A DNA stretch of 64,000 nt, from NCBI RefSeq assembly GCF_022539665.2, contig NC_081336.1, positions 7,602,778-7,666,777 of the forward strand. Reading direction: 5' to 3'. This document shows positions 24,401 through 36,600 of the stretch, in pieces (the stretch's first letter is position 1; each line of letters opens with the position of its first letter). The DNA comes from Daphnia carinata. Its lineage: Eukaryota > Arthropoda > Branchiopoda > Diplostraca > Daphniidae. Below the pieces are notes generated by a model. That model had not been told where the DNA came from. It was given only the letters and a program-made list of their open reading frames with translations, and did not search any database. The position numbers were made by a program, and so were the translations under genes.

Positions 24401-27400
24401 CTAAAAAGCCATCTTCCCTTTCCCCCCCCCCCCCCCCCTTTTTTTTTTTTTTTTTTTTTAACCACGCCCTCCAAACAAAGGCAAACGACATGTGTAGAAT
24501 AGCGTGACGTGACTTACTTTGCGTGTAGCCAAACTCGTCCGGCTGCTCCGGATTAGACGCTTTTTCGGCCGCCGTCAGTTTGGCGTTGCCCGCACTTGCC
24601 CGTTCAATCTGCGTACATGTTTTTGAAAATGGTTCATATTAAAAAAAAAAAAAAAATCTGAATAACAACAAAGTTTGAAAATGAAAAGCCCCAACCTCCG
24701 TTCCAGCTGCTGTAAACATCCGTCCTTGGAGATCTCCGCTATCGTCATCGTCTTCTTCATCCTCATCGTCTTCCGTCTTTTGGCGAATGACCACCGGTTT
24801 CTCTACAACGCCAGTCTTTTTTTTTTTTTTTTTTTATTGCGAACATACGGAAGAATGACGTCATCGTTTGAAGCTGAAAAAAAACAAACTATATGAAATT
24901 TTAAAAATTGAAGTACCTGGATGACTTCGGGCACAGGTGTCTCGCTGGGCTGGAGGCCGTACGGCGCCACCTTGGGCAATTCGATCGTGTTCGTTTGGCT
25001 CACGTCGCCATTGAGGAGCGATGGCAACGGTGTCATGTGCTCGGCATCCGTCACGGGCGTAACAGCTCCATCCGTTTGGTGGCGAGAGCTGACCGATGGT
25101 GCCAAAGAACCAGTCGGCCCATTCGGCTCTTGTTCCTTTTTTTTTTTTTTTCAAATATGGAACGTTTAAATTTTTTTTTTGGAACAACAACAATAATAAT
25201 AAAAAAAAAAAAGGGAAACTTACGAAGTCGACGAGAGATTGAACGAGGAAAGTGACACGATTTCCAGCTTTGCGGATGACTTCGACGGCTCTTTCGTGAC
25301 TGGCTTCACGCAAGTTTTCGCCGTCCACGTCTAAAATCCGGTCTCCAGTCTATTGATTTAACAATAAAAAAAAAAAAAAAAAAAAATCAATAGAGTGTAG
25401 GCGGGTGTAGTGTGACAGACGACAGACGTACCCGTAACTGTCCAGTTCGACCGGCTGGACTTTCAGGAAGGACATTCTTGATGAAGATACCGGTTATGGG
25501 CGCTCCACTGCCCGAGGCCACGTCCACCTAATCATCCCGACAAAACGAACGTAATCGAAATTCATTTTTCACATGAAATTGTTAAAAAAAAAAAAAAAAA
25601 AGAAAGAAAAAAACCAAAACGAAACGAGAGTGAAAAACGAAATTTTGGGGGGAACCTTTCCACCGACGATGCTGATGCCAAGACTTTTGGTGGGGTCGCG
25701 CACAATTTGGACGCTGCGCTCGGGGCCCCAATGACGTGAGTAAATGGCCATCATTCCGCTCGTTCCGTTCGTTGCAGACACGCTCCCGCTGCCTTTGGCG
25801 CTTGCGTTCGAATGAGCCACCTGCTTTCATTTTTGCCAGCCAATCATTTCAAAATTCGACATTGTGTTTTACAAATAATAAATAAGAAAAAGAAGAAGAA
25901 GAGGCAGGGGGAGTACCTGTGTGATTGCCGTCGAGTTGAGAGCAGACGACGGTTGCGACTGGACTGACGGATCGATGGCCAACTGCGGCGTTTCGGCTCT
26001 TTGCCAAGCGGCTGCAAGACTTTCTCCTCCTCGTTCTAGATCCTGTTCGTTCGTGACCCGCGGCGGGACACCCGACACGGCCGCCAATTCCTCTTGTTGA
26101 TCGTCTCCCTCCTCCGTCCTCGTCGTTGTTCTTGTTGTTTCACCTTCCGCTTGCGTCGTCGGCACCTCCTCGGCTTGGACGTGTTGCACGTGCGGCGGCG
26201 GCGAAATGGGCCGTGGCTGCACCGTCACCGAAGGCGAGCTGAACAGAGAGGACCCGTGTTTGGAAAAGAAAAGAGTTGGAAAACAACACGCACATCATTG
26301 TAAAATTTTTTTTTTTTTTCTTCTTCTTTCTTTTCTTTTTTTTTTTTTTTTTTTTTTTTTGAAGTAAATCATACACACACACACACACAGAGAAAGAGAG
26401 AGAGAGAGAAAGAGGAGAAGCCGATAGGAGATAGGGGCCAGAGGTGATAGTTGAAGTTTGAGTAGGTAGGAGCGGTCGGTGGCAAAAGTGCGCGAAATTT
26501 CAAACTAAAATTGTACAGCGTAAAACGAATTACACATAAAAACAAGAGAAAAAAAAAAGCCGTGTCAAGAAATCGATAACAATCCTTACAAATCAAGCCA
26601 ATGATGGGTGGGCGGGGTAGGAGATGAGGAGAAATTTCACGAAAAAAAAAAGGCTTCTTCTTTTTTTTTTTTTTTTTTTTTTTTCTTGCTTCGTTTCCAT
26701 GTCTAGGACAGGATTTCTTTTAATGAAAGGTAACTGGATTACAAAGGGGATTCCGTCATCTCGATCCCCCCTCCCCCCCCCTCCGTGAAGCGTAACGCCG
26801 AGGGAATGGAGGGTGGTAGAGCGGGGGGGGTAATGAGGAGAAAATGGAATTTCCAAGCGTATGCAAATGATTTTTTTTTTTTTTTTTTTTCAATACACGA
26901 TATCACGAAAAGGAAAGCAAAAAATTTTTTTGATTGGCTCGCCAAAGCAACAATGCATCAAAATTCAACAAACGAAATAACGAAATTAAATCAATTAAAG
27001 GGAGAAAGAAAGTTGGATGGATTCCCTGGGCCATCAGAGACTTCACCTGTGTCGTGTTTTTTTTTGTTTTTTTTTTCGGCAGCCTGAAGGGCTCACTCTC
27101 CCCTTTCCGCTGACAGCGTAGGCCTTCCAAAAGTCGGATGTTTTTCAACACACTGACACACACGCACACGCACAGACACACACACACGCGCAGATAGACG
27201 TGGATGCAAGGAAGAACCAAAGAACTTCTTTTGTTTCAAATGAGAAATAGAAGAAACATGAACAAAAATGAGGCGGCCAATGACATGCACATTGAAACTT
27301 TAGCAGAGGAATGAAACGGGCCGGGAAAAAAAAAAAAAAAAGAGAGTTACTGGCAGTGCAGGGGGAAGAGCCGTGTCCGTCGCCAAACGGCCAGCCAAAC

Positions 27401-27465
27401 AAAATGGACGGCTATGATACACACCAACGGTTCGCCCCCCCTTTCCTTTCCAAATGGCAAACATT

Positions 27466-27498
<33 letters not shown>

Positions 27499-28631
27499 TG
27501 CTGGGCCTTCTGTTCTTTTTCACCAGGTTTCCTCTCTCTCTCTCTCTCTCCACTACCTTTTTAAGGGCTCTCCCCCCCCCCTTTTCGTTTTGTTTTTGCT
27601 CCTTAATTGAATTGTGTGTGTATGGGTTTGTGTACTCTTACGTGTTATCCGTACAATTGAGCGCAAGCGCGTGCCCCCCTCCTCCCAAATAACAAAGAAA
27701 ATAAAATCAAATGTGAAGGACCGTTTTAACCTTTTAAGTCGAGTTTCACGCAATTTTTCTTTTTTTTTTTTTGTTGTTGACATCGTGACACGCGACTGGC
27801 GGACACAAAAATAGAAGGGGACATGCAAATGGGGTTAGAGGACAACATGCGCGACACACCGTGAAACGAGATAAAAAGAAATTGAAGACAACACATTCCA
27901 AAAAGTAAAGATGCGGAAACACAACACTACGGATTCTTAAATGTTCAAGTGGGGGGATGGGGAAGAAGGGGGGAAGGGCAAATTCTTACCGATAATATTG
28001 GGGATATATCCTTTTTAAATTGCGAGAGGCGGATGGAAATGCAATCATTTCGGGCACAACATCGTTTTTGCCATCGTTTTTTTTTTTTTTTTTTCGTGTT
28101 CCGATGTAACAGAAAGAAGAGAAAAGGAAAGAGAAAAAGGAGAAAAAAAAAAAAAAAAAGAAAAAAAAAAGATGAACCCCCTGACAAGATCACCAAACGA
28201 GAGGACACATTCACGCGTGACTTGACGGGATAACAACAAATTCAAACGACCAGTTTCAACACCTCTTTTTTTTTTTTTTTTTTTTTTCTTTATGTCTGCG
28301 AGTTCGATTCCAATTGTTGGCCTATTTGTTTTCTACTCTCTTGATCATTAAGAATCGCAAGAGAAACACACAATCGTCATTTGTTTTCGACTGTTGTTTT
28401 TCTCGTTTTTTTTTTTTTTTTTCGTGAAAGAAAAAAAAAAAAAGAGAAAGAGATGAAAGACAATTTTGTGCAATCTAGTAACATTAAGAAAAAGAAATTG
28501 CATTTGACATAATACTGGAGAAAAAAAAAAAAAGAAGAGGGCAATGTTTAAAGAAGGCTCCGACGGCGGTGCATATTATTCTTTTTTAAAATTGCAAGTA
28601 TTTGAAGATTCGTTGTGTTTTCTTTTTTTCT

Positions 28632-28664
<33 letters not shown>

Positions 28665-31600
28665 CGCCATCGTTTCCCGAAAATGAATGTGATTGTCTCA
28701 CACGAAAGTGGTCAAGAGTAAAGTGTATAGTAGTAGTAAGTAAGTAAGTAAGTAAGTAAGTAAGCAATACGAAGTAGTCTAGTTAATGAAATGTTCCGTT
28801 TTGAGGATTGTTTTGATTACCTAGTCGCAGTGGTGGTCATGGTGGTGGAGGAAGAGGAAGAGGGTTTGACAACAGAGGCATTACTATCCATGTCTTGTGC
28901 GAGCTGCGTCATTAGGGCTGTTTGTCGGTAGATGGCCGCGTCGCCGGCCGGGATGTACACGATACTGTTACGTAATTCAAATTTTTTTGTTTTCTTTTTT
29001 TTTTTGTTTTAAACAACACTTCACACTAATTTAAAAAAAAAAAAAAAATGAAATAATAATTAATTGCAATTTTTACCTGACATCGGTGCTGACGAGCTGT
29101 GTACGGCGGAGGATGGCCCGGGCCTGTGCGTTGGTGGCGCATCTCATCGTTTCGTGATTGACAGAGACGAGGAAATCGCCCGTTCGGATGCGACCGTCCC
29201 GGTGGACGGCCCCGCTCTTGGCCACCGACGTGACCAGCACTCCGCTGGCGCCACCGTCCACCACTTCGACGTTAATGCCGAGCGGATCGCCGCCTTTCTT
29301 GATGCGAACGGTACGTTCTAGCGCTGTGGGCAGCGGCGCAGCCGCCAACTCCGCTACGCCAACGCCACCGTCCGGATGGTAATGACGGTCGGATCCGACA
29401 CCCGACAGCGAAGACGATCGTTCCGTCGACACGTTCACCAAAAGCGGATTAGGCATTTCGGATTCAGACGAATCCGTATCAGGAGGCTCCGTCTGCGGCA
29501 AAGGAGGCGGCGGAAGAAACATCGACATCGACGTATCCTTGTATTACAAAAAAAATCATTCAAGTCAAATGAATTCGCATACATTTTTTTTTTTTTTTTC
29601 ACGAGTCTTTGTTCCGTGACTTCAATCCCTACTCATATAGTTCACTCTGTGGACTCGCTGTCCGTTAACCGACCACTTCCAACAGTGACAGATGGAAGCG
29701 CTGGCCGGCCATTTATTTTGATTGCCGCCGGCGACAAGCGAACCGAAGACGGACTCGCAAAAAAAAAAAAAAAAAAGAAACAAATCATCGTGTTGTACGG
29801 ACGTCATCAAGCGCCACACACACACACAAAAAAAAAAGGGGGGGGGGGCCGGGATTGGACAGCAGCTGGCGTTGAATGCTTTCCCACACATCGAACGAGT
29901 TCCAAAGAATATTTCCACACACAACAATAAGAATCCCATTTTTTTTTTTTTTTTTGTTTTTTAAAGCAATTTCTACGGGACATTCTCGGCACAGATGGGG
30001 AAACTGATGGCGGGCGCAAAGAGCAGAGAAACGGCCAGATTAGATACATCAAGAAGAAAACGACGTCTCAATCATCGCAAACAATTTCGACGTTTCCCAT
30101 GACCAACAGTCTAACTGCGCCTGGAACGTTTGCGTCATCGTTGATTTGACAACGTGAATAGCTCCCGAAATCTCCTAGCGGAAGCTCAACTCATTCCCGC
30201 TATTTAAAAAAAAAAAAAAAAAGAAGAAGACGGACATTCGGCCGTGTTTCTCTCATAATACCAACCGACATTTGTTCCCAGACGTGGGCTCTCAAAAGCC
30301 GGACACACACACGGGCCTGGAGGGAGGATTTACCTGTCTTGTTTTCGGCTAACGCCCTCCCCCCATCGGTTCAAGTTCCATATGGCCTACGCTTGTTGGC
30401 CCATTGTATCGTTCGTTACCGACAGATGCGGGTGTTGTACCGTCATAGGGATTCGTCACCTAAAGACTCTTCCCTCCCACCCCTCACCCCCCCCCCCCCG
30501 GAAACTAAAGTGAAATTCTTCGTATGTGTACGTTTTGTTTGGAAGGTTGCAGTGGCCAGTTGGAACGTGGTGCGGGACGGACGCGCGAATGCAACAGCGG
30601 CTTACGAAAATCAGGTAATAAAAAAAACAAACAAACGTTCGTTCATTCTCAATTTGAGTGTTTTTGTTTTTTTTAAAACTCTGTTGGGAGGTGATTCGAT
30701 AAAATGTTGTCCATTTCAATTGGAAACGAAACGGGGAGTGATAAGAGAGAACATTGACTGGGCACGATGGGTCCCAGTGCATCTGCAATCGAAGGAAAAA
30801 AAAAAAAAGGAAAGGAGCCAATGGCAATTGTTTGATTTCCCAATTATCCCTCATTCCCACGCTCGTGTTTCATTTCTGGTTTGACTGGCGGCCAAAGAAC
30901 AACAAACGAAGAAACAACAGCCGATTGGCCGGTAAGATCGAATTCCATTGCCCACTTCATTTCTCGTTCTGTCCGTCTTTCAGTCACCGACAGGAAAAAC
31001 AAAAACTAAAATCATTTAGGTTTGCCTCGATCATCGTGATTCATTACATTTATGAAATTGTAACCCTCCCCCCCCCCCCCCCCCCAAAAAAAACAAAAAC
31101 AAAAGAAAAATAACGAACGACTGTGTTAAAGAGGAAACGGCAGTGTTACGGCTTCCACCCTCTCCCTCCCCCCCTGACCTTATTTTTCGTGTTTCTATTT
31201 TAAACCTTTATTTTTTTCCTAATCTATTCTCGTCTTTTCCTGTTACAATTAGGGTGAAAGTCAAAGCTTTTTCTTTCTAACAGGATTCTAACGGCCAAAA
31301 CGGGAACGTGAAAAATTACGGGAAATTGGATGTACGGCGACCGAGAACACTCGTGACATCCGCGACTTTCGTTGATTCCATCGCAATCAAAAGAAAAAAA
31401 AAAGAGAAAGAGATAATAATAATAATAATAATAATAGGTTCACAACGGAAATCGTCAAGGATAACGAGCGCTTCGATCGCAATGCGAACGGAAAGGGAAG
31501 GTAAATAATAACAATAAAGAGAAAGAGAAAATGAATGAGCTCACCTGGACTTGATAGAGGTACTCGTCTTCGCTGCTGTTGCTGCTCGAACTACTTTCAC

Positions 31601-33648
31601 TACTCCTACTACTGGAAGAACGGTTCATATCGTGTCTCTAAATAGGGAGAAATAAAAAAGCAGAATTAATCAATCTAATCGACCCCAAATAGGAAAGGCG
31701 ATCAAATTCAAATCTCATTCAATTAGAAACGATGGAAATACACTGGAACATGTTCTGCGTTTCTCTTCTCGTTTCTTTTTTTCTTTTTTTTTCTTTGCTT
31801 TTCGCGGGGGGGGGGGGGGGGGGGTAATAAAAAATAATTGGCCAAACGAGTCGAGAGGTAAGTAAGAATCGAGGATTAGTTCAAACGACTTTGAATCAAA
31901 GATTTTGTGCCGATTCATTCTTGAATACGAACCGTTCATTTCGAAAACAGGACGGGATTCAAAATTTGAATTTTTTTCTTTCTTTTTTTTTTTTTTTTCC
32001 ACGATCATTCCGCGTCATGTTTTTACAATAAGGCGGATGTTATCAAGGTAAAAAAAAAAAAAAAAAAAAATTCAACAATGATGGGCGGAGAAGAATGCAA
32101 TTTCCGCATCAATCCCCACACACATCTCTCACGAGTCTTCGCATTTCATTTCCTTTCGTATTTTTTATTTATTTTTTATTTTTTTTTTTGGCTGCTTTTG
32201 TTTGTCTTCCACTCATTTGCATCCGGCCCACACATACGAATCTCTTGCATTCTCAATATTCTTTGCTTGTTTTCCACGCGATTAAGAGATTTAAAAAAAT
32301 AATAATAATAATAATAAAACAATCAAACAAACGTAAACGTCCTTTCAAACTATGATTATTAATAATGAGATAGAGATATAGGTCGAGCCAAATGGCGCTC
32401 TTGATTGTTTTGCTACGATTATTGAATAAAGGCGAATCCCCCTTTTTTTTTCTTTTTTTTTCAGAAGGGCGAGATAGTTTTGGGGGCAGAGTAAGGACGT
32501 GGGGCGTAGACTAAAGAGGGCAGCAAAACGCTCGTGCCGGCCAACGGGCGGCCGACGGGCGACGGAGCCGCCACGTCGACTTCATCCGTCACAATCAGCG
32601 TGGGGGGTAAGGTGGGCGGGAGGGACGGCGGTTCATCATCGTCCTCCTGAGACTCTTCTTGGTCGTCGACGTTGAGGACGCAGGAGGCAAAGACTTGCTT
32701 CATAGTGCCATCCGTTTCCAGGTCTTCGCCGTCCGTGTCGTCAAACGAACAAAACTCGTCCTGAACGGGACTCTTCGGCACCAACAATTCATCATCCTCA
32801 TCCTCATCATCGTCTTCATCACGGCCGGGATTGGCTTCATCTTCGACAATGTCTTCTTCTTCTTCTTCTTCTTCTTCTTCTTCCATCAGCTCCACTTCGT
32901 CAATGATCTGCGAGGGGGTGACGACAAGTTGAACAACAATCGCAATTTCATTTGATGAACGTGTGTGTGGGTTTCAGCGAGGCAAAATGGAAACGAAAAC
33001 AAATAAAAATCAAACATTCATAATGGATGCTTTTGTTTTGCTGGATGTAGTAGTAGTAGTAGTAGCAGTAGTAGTAGTAGTAGCAGTAGTCGGTATTTGT
33101 TTACTACACCTTGTGCTAGCGCGCGTAACAATACCTACAGGGGGACGGGCACACATCGACTTAGAAACTACGCACAACATATTAGCCTGTACCGGGGGGG
33201 TAGGAAGGGAGCCGGAAGAAAAAATTCCGCGACAAGTGGTGACCTCTAGCGGCGAGAATAAAAGTTAATGCATTTTTTTTGTTTTGTTTTCTTTGTTTCA
33301 ACCGGAATTTTTGGGAGAGTGGAGGGGCAGGAGGAGGAAGGTTGATGGAGGGGGGGGAGGGGTAGGAGGATCAACTTGCCTGCATCTCGGAAGCCCCTGG
33401 GCCGCTAGCGCCATTGGAGGCGCCGCTCTCGTTGAGCGAGACGGGATGCGGCTTGGCGACGCCGATCTGGACGAGGCCTCTCGGAGCGCCCTTCAAGACC
33501 TGGACGGCCTCGTCCAAGGACGCGTTCTCCAAGTTGATGTCGTTGACGAAGAGGAGCCGGTCGCCGGGTATGAGACGTCCGTCCTGCTGGGCTACGCCAC
33601 CCGGCACCAGGCTGCGGATGACGATGATTGTCTCGCTCGGATTCATGG

Positions 33649-33689
<41 letters not shown>

Positions 33690-36600
33690 GACGTCACAGC
33701 AAAAAAGGAAAAAAAAAAAAAAAAGGAAAAGAAGAAGAAGATAAAACGTCGATAAGAAAGTGGGGAACGTTGGACGTTAAGGTACTTAGGAAGACGTGCT
33801 TATGATGTTAGAACGAAAAAAAATAAATAAATTTGTACCTGATAGTCGAGAATGGAGAAACCGAGTCCACGATCTCCCTTGACGAGTTCGATGACCTGCG
33901 GTTCAGAGCTCCACGTGGCCAGGCCGCTGAGCGGCTCCAGGCTGCGCGATCGATGGCTCTTTGAGAGCGGAGAATCGGCGGCCGGCGACACCGACGTGGA
34001 AGCCAGCGAACCGTCCGATTTAGCTTTGACCAATCGGTCGCCCGGCGGAATGAGGCTCTGCAGGCTACCTCCAAGGATATTCTGTTCAAACCCCCCCCCC
34101 CCCCCCCAAAAAAAAAAAAAAAAAACAAAAAAATGAATAAATTATAATAATAAGTAATAATAAATAATAATATATAACAATAAAAAAAAAAATAAAGGGG
34201 GGACGATCGGGGCTTACCCTAGAGGCGAAGGCCGCTCGATCTTGCGTCGCATCGATTGGCCGTGAAGGCAGCTGGGTGGGCAGCAGGTGGGTCTGGCGAC
34301 GGGCGCAAACCATGCGGACCGACTGCGGAAGGTCTTTGAGGATCGACACCACTTCGACGTGGCTGAGGCCGAGCAATTTCCGTCCGTTGACTTCGAGGAG
34401 CTCGTCGCCGCTGTGGAGGATCCCGTTCGAGCCGACGGGGCCTTCGGGCAGGATCGAGCGGATGTAATGATGAGGTCGAACTTCGCGACCCTCCTCCACG
34501 TCCACAGTGCCCTCCAAGCTGATGCCCAGTCCTCCGGAAGGCTGGAACTTGGACAACTGAGCCACGACAATGTCCACGTCCTCCTCCACCATTGATCGCC
34601 ATTTCGCTATTCATTTGTTTTCGTTTTTAATTTCAATAAAAAGTTATGACGACGGTCACAGGACATGGAAATCATTGAAAAGACGAGAGAGAGAGAGAGA
34701 GAGAGAGAAAACAAACAAACAAACAAAACAAAACAAAACAAATCAAGTCACCGATAATGGCGGCCTCGCATTGTGGCGAGAGCTTGGCCGAGTAGACGTG
34801 ATCGATGAGCTTGTCAAGCTCTTCCGGCGACAGCGACGAATAATCCAGAGCGTTATTTGGCGAGGCAAGGGGGTCGAATCGATCCAGATCCATCAATTGG
34901 TCAGACTCGGGTTCCTACATCACACAACAAAATATAAAATTTCCATTAACAATTGCATCAAAATGACGATAGCCCATATGGAAAATCATAATAATAATAT
35001 TATCGATTTGGCATCTACGCACAGGCACTTGGGGTAGGCGAGGGCTGGCGTCGATACTGTCGGCGCTTTCGTTCAGCTGCTCTTGCAGTTGCTGTTCCTC
35101 CTCGTCGTCGTCCTGCTGGCCGTTCAGGAAGACGGAAGGGACGTCCGCTTTGGCTTCTTGAAAGGCGACGGGCAGCGCGGGCGGGGGAGATCGTGGCACC
35201 GCCGGAGGCGATGGCGGCGGTGGAGACGGCGGCCGGTACGATGGAACGGTGGGCGTGACGGAAGCCACCGTGCTCTCGGCCATCGCCTGCTGGAGTTGGT
35301 CGTATTTTGGTCCGCGCAGGTAACGGGCCAGCGTCAGACAGACAACCTGGCCGGTACTGCGCAACACTTCCACCGCTTGGTGGTTGTTGAAACCCCTCAG
35401 AGACTGTCCGTCCACCTCAACGATCTGATCGTTGATCTGAATCCGGCCGGAAAGGTCCGCCACGCTGCCCGGGTTGATACTTTTCACGAAAATGCCCGAC
35501 AGCTCCTCTGAATTAAAAATTTTTTTTTTTTTTTAAACGCAATTAAAATTAAAGATGATTTAAAAAAAAAAAAAATGAATGTTATAATGGGAATTTTTAC
35601 CTCTTTCGCAGACGTATCCGGCGATGGTGATGCCCAGCCCTTGGCTATCCTTCTTTAGCTGGACGTCGAAATTCTCCACTTCGGGCAAATAGTCGAGGTT
35701 GACGTCGGCGGCCATGCCCAGCGTTTGGCAGACGTCGGACGACTCCGTGTCAATTTCTAGGGTTTCTTCCGTCGTAGAGGCGCTCAAGTGCGAGCCACTG
35801 AACTGGATGACAGCTTCACTTCGAGGCGCATTGGACGCCGCCTGATTTTTCAAGATGAGACGCACGCACATTTTTCAACAATTATGTGGACGGTTAAAAA
35901 TAAATGGAGCAAGAAAAAAAACAAAACATGTTTACATGAAGCTGGACGTCCGAATGCTGCAATTCCAGGGTGGCAGGTGTGAAAATGAAACGATCATCAA
36001 ATCCGTCGATGGCCAGAATGGCCGCGTTCTCGTCCAAATCGGTGGCGTTTGCAATGAACGGGTCTACAACTTGGAAGGCGCCGTTCTGATGCATGGCCAG
36101 ATGCCGTTCCAGCTCTTCTGGATCGCCCAGCACTTTGGTGGGCACGATCGGCGCACTGCTGCTCATGCCCTGCAATTGTACGCAAACATTGAAAATGTTT
36201 AACATTACGAATGGAGCATCAATAAATAATCCTCCTTCCTTTTCCTGTTACTAGATGGCTCCACTTATTAAATTTTTTTTTCTTTTTTTTTTAATCAACT
36301 ACGTGAAATTAAATCTGAATTTTTGGAACATCTTTCTTTAAGCAAAAACGAACAAAAAACATTTCCATCGGAAACGTTTGCAGCGTAAAATGCGTAGCGA
36401 CAATAAAACGATTCAAAGCGAAATTTTGAATAGGCTTTTCTTGGAAGCGGGCCATTACGAGGAACTAAAAGAAACGCTATTCGAGAAGAACACCGGAAAT
36501 GGATAGCCCCCCGTTCCCCGTCTCTTAAAAGGTCGAATCATCTCCGCTCGGAAGATTGTCGCCGTTTCATCGTTTTCTTTTTTTTTTTTTTATTTTTTTT

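Larger units (their letters stand above)
20706..24815 (-). other. PDZ scaffold exons 23-25: acidic linker and PDZ8
   Basis: Exons 24815-24696, 24608-24518 and 21148-20706. Exon 23 is acidic ([12 protein letters not shown]) and its acceptor follows about 18 A on the gene strand. Exon 24 ends DEFGYTQ, the MUPP1 signature before PDZ8. Exon 25 carries PDZ8 ([26 protein letters not shown]) and the first strand of PDZ9. The 3.4 kb intron between exons 24 and 25 is rich in G, C, A and T runs. Confidence 0.9.
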
